From: Streptomyces sp. NBC_01689
GTDB lineage: Bacteria > Actinomycetota > Actinomycetes > Streptomycetales > Streptomycetaceae
Direction: 5' to 3'
DNA length: 64,000 nucleotides
Assembly: GCF_036250675.1 (NCBI RefSeq)
Contig: NZ_CP109592.1
Coordinates: 2,790,001-2,854,000, forward strand
The notes below the pieces were generated by a model. That model ran no database searches. It had not been told where the DNA came from and worked only from the letters and a program-made list of their open reading frames with translations. The position numbers and the translations under genes are program-made. This document shows positions 53,210 through 61,502 of the stretch, piece after piece. Within the stretch, counting starts at the first letter, position 1, and every line of letters begins with the position of its first letter.

Positions 53210-54628
53210 TCAGTGCGCCGGAGCGGTCTTCAGGTCCTCGCCGACCTCCATCGGGTGGGTGACCTCGTCCGCGTCACGCCGCCTGCCCCAGTGGTTGAAG
53301 ACCAGGTTGAGGACGACGGCGGTCACGCAACCCGTCGAGATCCCCGAGTCCAGGACGATCCGCGCGGTCTGCGGGAAGGCGTGGTAGAAGCCGGGCGCGG
53401 TGATCGGGATGATGCCGACGGCCAGCGACACGGCGACGATCAGGACGTTGTCGTCCTTGTCCAGACCGGCCCGTACGAGGGTCTGGATGCCGCTGGCGGC
53501 GACCGAGCCGAAGAGGACCACACCCGCGCCGCCGAGCACCGGACGGGGTACGACCGCGATCAGTGAGGCCGCCGCCGGGCACAGGCCCATCAGGACCAGG
53601 AAGCCGCCGCCGGTGGCGACCACGTACCGGCTGCGGATGCGGGTCATCGCGACGAGGCCGATGTTCTGGGCGAAGGCGCTGCACATGAACCCGTTGAAGA
53701 GCGGGCTGAGCGCGGAGCCGAGCGTGTCGGCCCGCAGACCCGCCGCGATGGTCCGCTCGTCGGCCGGACGGTCGACGATCTCGCCCAACGCCAGCATGTC
53801 CGCGGTCGATTCGGTCATCGAGACCACCATGACCACGCACATCGAGAGGATCGCGGCGAGCTGGAACTGCGGGGCGCCGAAGTGGAAGGGGGTCGGGAAG
53901 CCCACCAGGTCGGCGTCGGCGACCGGGGTGAAGTCCGTGACGCCGAGCGGGATCGCGACGAGGGTGCCGGCGACCAGACCGAGGAGCACGGCGACCTGTT
54001 TGACGAAACCGCGGGTGAAGCGGCGCAGCAGCAGCACGATCACGAGGGTCGTGGCGGCGAGGCCCAGCGAGGTCGGCGAACCGTAGTCGCGCGCCGCCGG
54101 GTCGGGGCCCTGCGCCCAGCCGAAGGCGACCGGCAGCAGGGAGACACCGATGAGGGTGATGACCGATCCGGTGACGACGGGCGGGAAGAAGCGGACCGCC
54201 CTGCTGAAGAAGGGGGCGGCGACGAAGCCGAGGACGCCCGCGACGACGACCGCGCCGAAGACGATCGGCAGGGCGTCGCTCCTGTCGTCGGTGGAGGCGA
54301 CGATCGCGGTCATCGGGGCGACACCGGCGAAGGTGACCCCGTTGACGAACGGCAGCCGGGCGCCGATCTTCCAGAAGCCGAGCGTCTGGAGGAAGGTGGC
54401 GAGGCCCGCGGTGAACAGACACGCGCCGGTGAGGAAGGTCAGTTCGCCGCCGGAGAGCCCCGCGGCGGCGCCGACGATCAGGGGCGGGGCGACGACTCCC
54501 GCGTACATGGCGGCGACGTGCTGGAGGCCGCTCGCCGCCATTCTGAGCGGCGGGAGCTTCTCGTCGACCGGGTGCTTCGACCCGTTGTGCGGTAGTGCCT
54601 CGTTGCTGGGCGTCGATGGGGCGGCCAC
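53210..54628 (-). CDS. NCS2-family purine permease (urate/xanthine type)
   Basis: A 472-residue membrane protein with about 12-14 helices, of the nucleobase-ascorbate transporter family. The family signature QNxGxxxxTR is present as QNIGLVAMTRI, with the substrate-binding glutamate region MTESTADMLALGE. It resembles urate/xanthine carriers (PucJ/PucK, UacT). The GTG at 54628 has GGAGGA six bases upstream. It follows the urate-degradation operon on the same strand but lies behind a strong terminator, so it probably has its own promoter. Confidence 0.9.
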   Translation of the reverse strand: MAAPSTPSNEALPHNGSKHPVDEKLPPLRMAASGLQHVAAMYAGVVAPPLIVGAAAGLSGGELTFLTGACLFTAGLATFLQTLGFWKIGARLPFVNGVTFAGVAPMTAIVASTDDRSDALPIVFGAVVVAGVLGFVAAPFFSRAVRFFPPVVTGSVITLIGVSLLPVAFGWAQGPDPAARDYGSPTSLGLAATTLVIVLLLRRFTRGFVKQVAVLLGLVAGTLVAIPLGVTDFTPVADADLVGFPTPFHFGAPQFQLAAILSMCVVMVVSMTESTADMLALGEIVDRPADERTIAAGLRADTLGSALSPLFNGFMCSAFAQNIGLVAMTRIRSRYVVATGGGFLVLMGLCPAAASLIAVVPRPVLGGAGVVLFGSVAASGIQTLVRAGLDKDDNVLIVAVSLAVGIIPITAPGFYHAFPQTARIVLDSGISTGCVTAVVLNLVFNHWGRRRDADEVTHPMEVGEDLKTAPAH

Positions 54629-54780
54629 GGCGGCTCCTCCGGTCGGTTGCGCGTCGGCTCCGACGCGGGTGTCAGGGAGGTGGTGCGCGGTCGTGCGGGA
54701 CCGGGACGAGGGCCGCCACCCGTCGCGCCCGCGGCGGACGGCGGAGGCCGTCCGAGCCGGGGTGTGCGGGTGACGGTGGG

Positions 54781-54824
54781 CGTCTCCGGCGGGCGCGCAC
54801 GTCCGTGCGCGCCCGCCGGAGACG
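54781..54824. terminator. Strong hairpin terminator of the urate operon
   Basis: A perfect 20-bp stem (54781-54800 with 54805-54824, 4-nt loop), about 75 bases beyond the last gene of the operon. A smaller hairpin lies at 54733-54752. Confidence 0.85.
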
Positions 54825-54898
54825 GCCGCCCCGGACCCCGCTCGGGCCCGGGGCCTCCGGCCGAGGGCCGTCCCCCTCGGCCGGAGATCTTCGACGGC

Positions 54899-56278
54899 TC
54901 AGGCCCGCGCGGCGATCCGCGCGAGGCGCTGGGCCTCCGCCCGCGTGGAGCGGGCGACGGCGTCCTCGTCGACGTTCAGCAGCCGGCCGTTCTCGACGAC
55001 CGGGAGACCGTTGACGAGGGAGAGGGTGACCGGCGCCGCCGCACCGAGGACCAGCGCGGCGACCGGGTCGGCGATCGACGCGTGGGCCAGGGTGTCCAGC
55101 CGCCACAGCACCAGGTCGGCGAGCTTGCCCGGCTCCAGGGAGCCGATCTCGGCCGCCCTGCCGAGGACCTGCGCGCCGCCGAAGGTGCCCAGGCGCAGGG
55201 CCTGCCGGGCGTTCAGGGCGGTTTCCCGGTGGGCGCCGAGACGGTTGACGAGGAGGGCGTTGCGCAGCTCGGTGTGGAGTTCGCCGGACTCGTTGGACGC
55301 GGTTCCGTCGACGCCGAGGCCGACCGGGACGCCGGCCGCGAGCAGGTCGGGGACGCGCGCGATCCCGGCCCCCAGGCGGGCGTTGGAGGAGGGGCAGTGG
55401 GCGACGCCCGTCCGCGTCCGGGCGAAGGCGGCGATGTCGGAGTCGTTCATGTGGACGCAGTGGGCCATCCACACGTCCTCGCCGAGCCAGCCGGTGGACT
55501 CGAAGTAGTCGGTGGGGCCTCGGCCGAACAGCTCCTTGCAGAACTGCTCCTCCTCGACGGTCTCCGACCCGTGGGTGTGCAGCCTCACGCCCTTGCGCCG
55601 CGCCAACTCCGCTCCCTGTGTGAGGAGTTCGGTGGAGACGGAGAATGGCGAGCAGGGGGCGACGGCGATCTGCGTCATGGCGCCGAAGGAGGCGTCGTGG
55701 TACTCGTCGACGGTCGCCTCGGTGGCGGCGAGGGCGCCGTCGAGGGTCTCGACGGCGAAGTCGGGCGGCAGGCCGCCGTCCTTCTCGCTGCGGTCCATGG
55801 AGCCGCGGGCCAGGGTGAAGCGGACACCCGCCTCGCGGGCGGCCCTGATGATGACGCCCGACAGGTCTCCGGAGCCCTTCGGGAAGACGTAGTGGTGGTC
55901 CATGGCGGTCGTGACGCCGCCACGGGCCATCATCGCGAGGGAGCCCTGGGCGGCCGCGTACACCATCTGCTCGTCGATGCGCGCCCAGGTGGGGTACAGC
56001 GCCACGAGCCAGTCGAAGAGGTTGTGGTCGGTGGCCAGTCCGCGGGTGATCCACTGGTAGAAGTGGTGGTGGGTGTTGACCAGGCCGGGGGTGGCCAGAT
56101 GGCCGGTGCCGTCGACACGGCGGACCACGTTCTCCAGCCCGTCGGGTGCGCTGCCCGCGCCGAGGGACTCGATGCGGTCACCGGCGACGACGATGTGCCC
56201 GGTGGCGTACTCGGTGTCGTCGGCGTCGACGGTCGCGATCGAACAGTTCTCGATGACGATGCGCCGGGCTGCTGCCAT
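54899..56278 (-). CDS. 8-oxoguanine deaminase (amidohydrolase family)
   Basis: A 459-residue zinc-dependent deaminase. The metal ligands are in TPGLVNTHHHFYQW, the later histidine in VRLHTHGSETVEEEQF and the aspartate in LGVDGTASNESGEL; AHCVHMNDSDI and HCPSSNARLGAGIA are also typical. It converts 8-oxoguanine to urate and ammonia, which fits a position directly downstream of urate oxidase. A general hydroxydechloroatrazine-type or guanine deaminase is the alternative. The gap to urate oxidase is 125 bases. Confidence 0.88.
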   Translation of the reverse strand: MAAARRIVIENCSIATVDADDTEYATGHIVVAGDRIESLGAGSAPDGLENVVRRVDGTGHLATPGLVNTHHHFYQWITRGLATDHNLFDWLVALYPTWARIDEQMVYAAAQGSLAMMARGGVTTAMDHHYVFPKGSGDLSGVIIRAAREAGVRFTLARGSMDRSEKDGGLPPDFAVETLDGALAATEATVDEYHDASFGAMTQIAVAPCSPFSVSTELLTQGAELARRKGVRLHTHGSETVEEEQFCKELFGRGPTDYFESTGWLGEDVWMAHCVHMNDSDIAAFARTRTGVAHCPSSNARLGAGIARVPDLLAAGVPVGLGVDGTASNESGELHTELRNALLVNRLGAHRETALNARQALRLGTFGGAQVLGRAAEIGSLEPGKLADLVLWRLDTLAHASIADPVAALVLGAAAPVTLSLVNGLPVVENGRLLNVDEDAVARSTRAEAQRLARIAARA

Positions 56279-56403
56279 GATGCGTCCTTTTCGCTCTGTG
56301 GAGAGGGCACGGCAGGACCCAGGAGGTTTGAGTGCCGCGGCCGCCTGCGCCGCGGGTGCCGAGGGAGAAGGGGTGCCCCCGGGCGGCGGGGCACCGGTGG
56401 AGG

Positions 56404-57351
56404 TCAGAGGTTGGTGAGGTCGACCGGGATGCGCGGTTCGCAGCCGTCCCGCAGGACCGTCGCCTCGATCAGCCCGTAGGGCCGGTCGGCGGCGTAGTAG
56501 ACCTCGTTGTCGTTCTCCAGCCCGAACGGCGAGAGGTCCACGAGGAAGTGGTGCTTGTTCGGGAGGGAGAAGCGGACCTCGTCGATCTCGCTCCGGTTGT
56601 TGATGATGCGCGCGCCCATCTGGTACAGGGTCTGCTGCAGCGACAGGGAGTACGTCTCCGCGAAGGCCTGGAGCATGTGCTTCCTGACCTGGTCGTAGGA
56701 CTTCTCCCAGGTGGGCATCTTCTGCTCGTCGCCGCTCCAGTTGAAGCGCCAGCGGGCGGAGACCTGGGTGGCCAGGATGCGGTCGTGCGCCTCGGGCAGC
56801 GTCGTGTACCTGTCCTTGACGAAGCCCCAGAACTCGGAGTTCGTCGAGTTCATCACGACGAGGTCCTTCAGTCCCGAGACCACCTCCCAGGTCCGTCCGT
56901 CGAAGGTGACCTGGGTGACCCGGGTCTCCTGGCCCTTGCGCACGAAGGAGTGCTTGACCTCGTCGGCGCCGATGAACCGGGAGTTGGCGTCCGAGGTCTC
57001 GATGCGCTCCCAGGCGTACTCCTCGATCCGGATGCGTGCCGTGCCGATCGGTTCCTGGCTGGTCACGAAGTGCCGGGCGAGGTGGATGCCGAACTGCTCG
57101 GCGGACTCGATGCCGTACTCCTTGGCGAAGGCGTACACCGTGTTCTTGGTGGTGTCCGTCGGCAGGACGTTGGCGTTCGATCCGGAGTAGTGGACCTCTT
57201 CCATGTCGCCGCTGAGCGCCACGGACACGTTGAGGTCCTTGATGTGATGGGTGGCGCCGTCGCGGGTGATCCTGACGACCCGGTTCTCGGCCTTGCCGTA
57301 CTGGTTCTGTCCCAGGACCACAGGGCGCGCGGGTCGGGGGGTGTCCGTCAT
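56404..57351 (-). CDS. Urate oxidase (factor-independent uricase)
   Basis: A 315-residue cofactor-free uricase made of two T-fold domains. The catalytic residues are visible: Lys20 (GQNQYGKAENRV), Thr65-Asp66 (VLPTDTTKNTVYAFAKE) and the histidine in LPNKHHFLVDLSPFG. It oxidises urate with O2 to 5-hydroxyisourate and H2O2. The peroxide explains the catalase gene in the same regulon. Seven bases separate it from the HIU hydrolase gene upstream. Confidence 0.96.
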   Translation of the reverse strand: MTDTPRPARPVVLGQNQYGKAENRVVRITRDGATHHIKDLNVSVALSGDMEEVHYSGSNANVLPTDTTKNTVYAFAKEYGIESAEQFGIHLARHFVTSQEPIGTARIRIEEYAWERIETSDANSRFIGADEVKHSFVRKGQETRVTQVTFDGRTWEVVSGLKDLVVMNSTNSEFWGFVKDRYTTLPEAHDRILATQVSARWRFNWSGDEQKMPTWEKSYDQVRKHMLQAFAETYSLSLQQTLYQMGARIINNRSEIDEVRFSLPNKHHFLVDLSPFGLENDNEVYYAADRPYGLIEATVLRDGCEPRIPVDLTNL

Positions 57352-57358
57352 GTGTCTG

Positions 57359-57757
57359 CTAGCTCCCTCGGTAAACGGAGTAGCCGAACGGGTTGAGCAG
57401 CAGCGGTACGTGGTAGTGCTCGCCCGGTGTCACGGCGAAGGTGATCGCCACCTCGGGGAAGAACACTCCGCCCGTAGCGCTGTCCCGGTTCGCGGGGGCG
57501 TCCTGCCGCGCCTCGGCTTGCTTCTTCTCGAAGTACGCCTCGACCTCGAAGTCGAGCCGTACGTGGGTCGTCCCCTCCGGCAGTGCCGGCAGGTCCTTGC
57601 ACCGCCCGTCCGCGTCGGTCGCGGAGCCGCCGAGCGGGTGCCAGCCGGCGTCGCGGCCGGAGCGGGCCGCGAGCCGCACGGCGACCTCGGCGGCGGGGCG
57701 GCCGGCGCTGGTGTCCAGGATGTGCGTGGACACGGAAGCCGTGGTGTCGGTGCTCAT
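57359..57757 (-). CDS. 5-Hydroxyisourate hydrolase
   Basis: A 132-residue transthyretin-like protein. The family N-terminus VSTHILDTSAGRPA has catalytic His12, HVRLDF lies in the middle, and the C-terminal tetrapeptide is YRGS, which distinguishes the hydrolase from transthyretin. It converts 5-hydroxyisourate to OHCU. The ATG overlaps the decarboxylase stop by four bases. Confidence 0.95.
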   Translation of the reverse strand: MSTDTTASVSTHILDTSAGRPAAEVAVRLAARSGRDAGWHPLGGSATDADGRCKDLPALPEGTTHVRLDFEVEAYFEKKQAEARQDAPANRDSATGGVFFPEVAITFAVTPGEHYHVPLLLNPFGYSVYRGS

Positions 57758-58269
57758 ACCTCTTCTTCCTCCAGGAGTCGGCCGAGGCGGATGCGGTTGA
57801 TCGCCGTCAGCTCGACGCGGACGATCTCGTACTCCCGCCCGGGTGCGTTGCCGAGGCGTTCCGCGAGCGCGTCGCGCATCTGCTCGGCGGTGCGGCCGGT
57901 GGCGCAGATCAGGAAGACATGTCCGAACCTCTCCTGGTAGGCCAGGTTCAGTTCGAGCATCTCCGCCCTGAGTTCCGCGGAGGCGCCGGCCATGCCGCGC
58001 TGCTCCCGGGAGGAGGTCGGGTCGCCGGGTCTCGGCCGCCCGATCGGCGGGTGTCCGGCCATCGCCTCCGCCAGGTCCGCCGTGGACAGCGCGGCCGTGG
58101 CGGCGTCGCTCGCGGCGAACAGGGCGTCGGGGGTGGGGTACGGGCGCCGGGCGAGCAGTCCGCGTGCCCAGGCCTCCGAGGCGCAGACCTCGAGGAGTGC
58201 GGCGTGGGCCGCCGGCTCCTCCAGGGCGTTGAACCGGGCGAGACCACCGGGTGTCGTAGTCGACGTCAC
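57754..58269 (-). CDS. uraD: OHCU decarboxylase
   Basis: A 171-residue 2-oxo-4-hydroxy-4-carboxy-5-ureidoimidazoline decarboxylase giving S-allantoin. The catalytic histidine is His73 in AGHPPIGRP, and LAYQERFGHVFLICATGRTAEQM is the conserved helix. The GTG at 58269 has GGAGG six bases upstream; an upstream in-frame start would run over the promoter. It is the first gene of the urate operon, with the start site expected near 58302. Confidence 0.94.
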   Translation of the reverse strand: MTSTTTPGGLARFNALEEPAAHAALLEVCASEAWARGLLARRPYPTPDALFAASDAATAALSTADLAEAMAGHPPIGRPRPGDPTSSREQRGMAGASAELRAEMLELNLAYQERFGHVFLICATGRTAEQMRDALAERLGNAPGREYEIVRVELTAINRIRLGRLLEEEEV

Positions 58270-58308
58270 GGGATGCCTCCGTGGCCTTGTGCTGGACGGG
58301 CTGCGGAC

Positions 58309-58349
58309 AGCTAACGCCCTCGAAAACACCGCGTCAACACTTTGTTGAA
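58309..58349 (-). promoter_or_regulatory. uraD operon promoter overlapped by a TTCAAC-N5-GTTGAC box
   Basis: On the minus strand -35 TTGACG (58332-58337), a 17-bp spacer and -10 TTAGCT (58309-58314). The dyad at 58333-58349 (one mismatch) shares its right arm with the -35, so binding would block polymerase. Confidence 0.8.
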
Positions 58350-58361
58350 AAATCCGGGTAA

Positions 58362-58394
58362 CAAAAACCGCCGTCCGGGTGATCCGGACGGCGG
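58362..58394 (-). terminator. Intrinsic terminator of the HTH gene
   Basis: An 11-bp perfect stem (58368-58378 with 58384-58394, 5-nt loop), followed on the minus strand by TTTTTG. It is the only classical T-run terminator I see here, and it insulates the uraD promoter just beyond it. Confidence 0.85.
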
Positions 58395-58673
58395 CGGGCC
58401 CACGGGGGGCCGCCGGCCCGGGGAGAGGGGTCCGGCGCGCCCTGGGCCTGCGGGTCTTCGCCGGCCGGGGCGTCCGCCGCCCCCGCAGACACTCCCGCGC
58501 CTCCGGACCGCCCGCCCACTCGGGCCACCGGCGTCCGCTTCGGCCGCCCGCCCACTTCGGGCCACCGGCCTCCGTCCTGGCCGCCCGCCCAGTTCAGGCC
58601 ACCGGCCTCCCATGCCCTGCGGACCGGCCGGCTCCTTCGAATCGGCCGCCCCCTCGGGCACACCGGGCCTCCC
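58395..58673. repeat. Downstream region of the HTH gene with three 36-37-bp repeats
   Basis: Units start at 58508, 58544 and 58581. Each contains CCGCCCGCCCA, then GGCCACCGGC. They lie in the 280 bases between the HTH stop and its terminator, so they would be in the 3' untranslated part of that mRNA. No gene is seen. Confidence 0.7.
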
Positions 58674-59291
58674 TCAGGCCTGCTTCTCCCGGTTCAGATA
58701 GTTGTAGACGGTGAAGCGGCTCACCCCGAGCGCGCCCGCCACGGTCTCCACGCCGTGCCGCACGGAGAAGGCTCCGCGCGCCTCCAGCACCCGTACGACC
58801 TCCTGCTTGGTCCTGCGGTCGAGCTCGGCCAGGGGTTTGCCGTGCTTGCGCTCCAGGGCGGCCAGGATGTGATCGAGCGAGTCGGCGAGCTGCGGCAGAC
58901 GCACGGCGACCACCTCGGCACCCTCCCAGGAGAGCACGACGTCGTCGGGCCCGGCCTCACCGGGCGCCAGCATCTCGCCCCCCATGGCGTCGACCAGCGG
59001 CTTGACCGCGGCGACGAAGGGCTCGTCCCCGGCGCCGGTCACCTGTCGCCCCCCCCCGACCACGTTCACCTGCAGCGAGACGCGCGTGGCACCGGCGGCC
59101 AGGGCCTTGCGCAGCAGCGCGTCGACCGCGTCGAGCACGGCCTCCGACCCGCCCTCCGCGGTGTTGCCGAACGGGCCGACGTCCACGGCGTCCAGCGCGG
59201 CCGCCTCGATGACCTCACGGGCGACCAGCGCGTGCGGCGGCGCCTCGTCGAGATCGAAGGGCTCGGTCGTGAACTCCACTCTCAATCGCAC
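58674..59291 (-). CDS. Putative regulator: MTH1187-like domain fused to C-terminal helix-turn-helix
   Basis: A 205-residue protein, starting at a GTG at 59291 with AGG or a TAGGTT -10 close upstream. Residues 1-80 resemble the small MTH1187/thiamine-binding-like domain (ALVAREVIEAAALDAVDVGPFGNTAEGGSEAVLDAVDALLRKALAAGATRVSLQVNV). The middle is alpha/beta. Residues 160-205 form a Fis-like helix-turn-helix (TKQEVVRVLEARGAFSVRHGVETVAGALGVSRFTVYNYLNRE). Its position between the urate operon and hyi suggests it regulates one or both. The domain assignment is by eye and should be treated as moderate. Confidence 0.7.
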   Translation of the reverse strand: MRLRVEFTTEPFDLDEAPPHALVAREVIEAAALDAVDVGPFGNTAEGGSEAVLDAVDALLRKALAAGATRVSLQVNVVGGGRQVTGAGDEPFVAAVKPLVDAMGGEMLAPGEAGPDDVVLSWEGAEVVAVRLPQLADSLDHILAALERKHGKPLAELDRRTKQEVVRVLEARGAFSVRHGVETVAGALGVSRFTVYNYLNREKQA

Positions 59292-59335
59292 CCGCTCAAC
59301 CTACTGCTCGGCGTCGATTCTCCGGCAGCCCCCTC

Positions 59336-59400
59336 TTGACAAGCCCGGAGACCCGACGGCAATCTTCCATTAAGCAGAAGAGAACTTCCACAATACGGAA
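59336..59400 (+). promoter_or_regulatory. hyi-glxR promoter with tandem TTCC-N7-GGAA boxes
   Basis: TTGACA (59336-59341), an 18-bp spacer and CAATCT (59360-59365). Boxes TTCC-ATTAAGC-AGAA (59365-59379) and TTCC-ACAATAC-GGAA (59386-59400) lie 21 bp apart, over and just after the start site. Confidence 0.75.
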
Positions 59401-59459
59401 TCCACTGGCCGGAGTGAACGCCGGCCGAACCTGTCGACACGGAAGGGGGCGCCGAGTCC

Positions 59460-60320
59460 ATGACCGGTTTCGCATCGAGCACGGCCGCAGAGCAGCGCTT
59501 CAACGTCAACCTGTCGATCCTCTTCACGGAACTCCCGCTCCTGGAACGCCCCGCGGCCGCCGCGGCGGCCGGTTTCACCGCGGTCGAACTGTGGTGGCCC
59601 TGGATCGACTCCCCCACCCCGCCGCCGGCCGAACTGGACGCCCTCAAGCGGGCGATCGAGGACGCGGGCGTCCGGCTGACGGGCCTCAACTTCTACGCCG
59701 GGCGGCTCCCCGGCCCCGACCGGGGAGCGCTGTCGATCCCCGGCGAGGAGTCGGAGCGGTTCCGCGCCAACATCGACGTGGCGGCGGACTTCGCGCGGTC
59801 ACTGGGCTGCGGGGCGCTCAACGCCCTGTACGGCAATCGCGTCGCGGGCGTGGACCCGGCCGAACAGGACGCGCTCGCGCTGGAGAACCTCGTCCTCGCG
59901 GCGCGGGCGGCCGACCGGATCGGCGCGGTCCTGCTGATCGAGACGCTCAACCGGCCGGAGTCCCCGGACTATCCCCTGGTGAGCGCCGCGGCCGGGGTCG
60001 CCGTCGTCGACCGGGTGAACGAGGCGACCGGCCTCGGCAACGCCAGATTCCTCATGGACCTGTACCACCTGTCCATGAACGGCGAGGACCTGCCGCGGGC
60101 GATCTCCGCGTACGCCGGGAGGACCGGCCATGTGCAGATCGCCGACAACCCCGGCCGCGGCGCGCCGGGCACCGGCACGCTCCCGCTGGACGACCTGCTC
60201 GGACAGCTGCGCGACGCCGGTTACCAGGGCTGGGTCGGCCTGGAGTACAAGCCGGGCGACCGCCCGAGCGCCGAGGCCTTCGACTGGCTGCCCGTCGAGG
60301 CCCGGGCCGCCGCCCGCTGA
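59460..60320 (+). CDS. hyi: Hydroxypyruvate isomerase
   Basis: A 286-residue TIM-barrel isomerase of the AP-endonuclease-2 superfamily. It starts FNVNLSILFTELPLLERPAAAAAAGFTAVELWWPW, with the metal/acid residues in LLIETLNRPESPDYPL and VGLEYKPG and the histidines in GHVQIADNPGRG. It interconverts hydroxypyruvate and tartronate semialdehyde. GGAAGGGGG lies ten bases before the ATG. It is the first gene of an operon with tartronate semialdehyde reductase, 106 bases downstream. Confidence 0.92.
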   Translation: MTGFASSTAAEQRFNVNLSILFTELPLLERPAAAAAAGFTAVELWWPWIDSPTPPPAELDALKRAIEDAGVRLTGLNFYAGRLPGPDRGALSIPGEESERFRANIDVAADFARSLGCGALNALYGNRVAGVDPAEQDALALENLVLAARAADRIGAVLLIETLNRPESPDYPLVSAAAGVAVVDRVNEATGLGNARFLMDLYHLSMNGEDLPRAISAYAGRTGHVQIADNPGRGAPGTGTLPLDDLLGQLRDAGYQGWVGLEYKPGDRPSAEAFDWLPVEARAAAR

Positions 60321-60426
60321 ACGGCACCCCACCCGTACGGGGCCGCCCGGCCGTCCCGTCCGCCCCGCGGGGACACCACGGGAACGTCCGGGAAGGCCCC
60401 GGCAGAGAAGTCAGAAAGGCACCCTC

Positions 60427-61317
60427 ATGAGCACACTCCCGAAGGTCGCGTGGATCGGGCTCGGTATCATGGGCTCCCCGATGTCGGAGAACCTGATCAA
60501 GGCCGGGTACGACGTCACCGGGTTCACCCTGGAGCAGGACAAGCTGGACCGGCTGGCCGCGGCCGGCGGCACGGCGGCGGGATCGATCGCCGAGGCCGTC
60601 CGCGACGCCGACGTGGTGATCACGATGGTGCCCGCCTCCCCCCAGGTCGAGGCCATCGCCTACGGACCCGACGGCATCCTGGAGAACGTGCGGCGCGGCG
60701 CGCTGCTCGTCGACATGTCGTCGATCACCCCGCGGACCTCCGTGGACCTCGCGCGGGCCGCCGCGGACAGGGGCGTCCGCGTCCTCGACGCGCCGGTGTC
60801 CGGAGGTGAGGCCGGAGCCGTCGAGGCGGTGCTGTCCATCATGGTCGGCGGCGAGCAGGCCGACTTCGACGCGGCCGAACCGATCTTCGAGGCGCTCGGC
60901 CGGACCATCGTGCTCTGCGGTCCGCACGGCTCGGGCCAGACCGTGAAGGCCGCCAACCAGCTGATCGTCGCCGTGAACATCCAGGCGTGCGCCGAGGCCG
61001 TGGTGTTCCTGGAGAAGTCGGGCGTGGACCTGCGGGCGGCGCTCGACGTGCTGAACGGCGGCCTGGCCGGCTCGACCGTGCTGACGCGCAAGAAGGACAA
61101 CTTCCTCGGCCGCGACTTCAAGCCGGGCTTCCGTGTCGACCTGCACCACAAGGACATGGGCATCGTCACGGACGCGGCCCGCGCCGTGGGCGCCGCGCTG
61201 CCGGTCGGCACCGCGGTGGCCCAGCTGGTGGCCTCGCTGCGCGCACAGGGCGACGGCGGCCTGGACCACTCGGCCCTGCTGCGGGCCGTCGAGCGCCTCT
61301 CCGGCGCGCAGCTCTGA
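60427..61317 (+). CDS. glxR: 2-Hydroxy-3-oxopropionate (tartronate semialdehyde) reductase
   Basis: A 296-residue member of the beta-hydroxyacid dehydrogenase family. The cofactor motif is GLGIMGSPMS (11-20), the substrate motif DAPVSGGEAGA (121-131), and the catalytic Lys174 is in KAANQLIVA. It reduces tartronate semialdehyde to D-glycerate. The ATG at 60427 follows AGAAAGG. The partner glyoxylate carboligase is not in the window. Confidence 0.93.
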   Translation: MSTLPKVAWIGLGIMGSPMSENLIKAGYDVTGFTLEQDKLDRLAAAGGTAAGSIAEAVRDADVVITMVPASPQVEAIAYGPDGILENVRRGALLVDMSSITPRTSVDLARAAADRGVRVLDAPVSGGEAGAVEAVLSIMVGGEQADFDAAEPIFEALGRTIVLCGPHGSGQTVKAANQLIVAVNIQACAEAVVFLEKSGVDLRAALDVLNGGLAGSTVLTRKKDNFLGRDFKPGFRVDLHHKDMGIVTDAARAVGAALPVGTAVAQLVASLRAQGDGGLDHSALLRAVERLSGAQL

Positions 61318-61387
61318 GACTTCCGGGCGGTGCCGCCGCCGACACCTGTCCTGTCGCGCCCAGGCGGCGGCATCGCCCGGAATCGAC

Positions 61388-61428
61388 TTCAACAAACTGT
61401 TGACGTCCATGGACCCCAAATCCAGGCT
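61388..61428 (+). promoter_or_regulatory. katA promoter overlapped by a TTCAAC-N5-GTTGAC box
   Basis: TTCAAC-AAACT-GTTGAC (61388-61404) shares its right arm with -35 TTGACG (61400-61405). CAGGCT (61423-61428) follows after 17 bp. The arrangement is the same as at the uraD promoter. Confidence 0.75.
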
Positions 61429-61502
61429 CCACGAAGCGGTCGGTCCACATGGCGGAAGAAGGTTTCCGCCGGCCCCGCTGCCCTCTCGTACGGAAGGTCA
61501 CG

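Noticed and set aside
54647..56479. 610-codon open frame antisense to the 8-oxoguanine deaminase gene
   Set aside because: It covers a gene with clear catalytic motifs and a terminator; its own product shows no family features.
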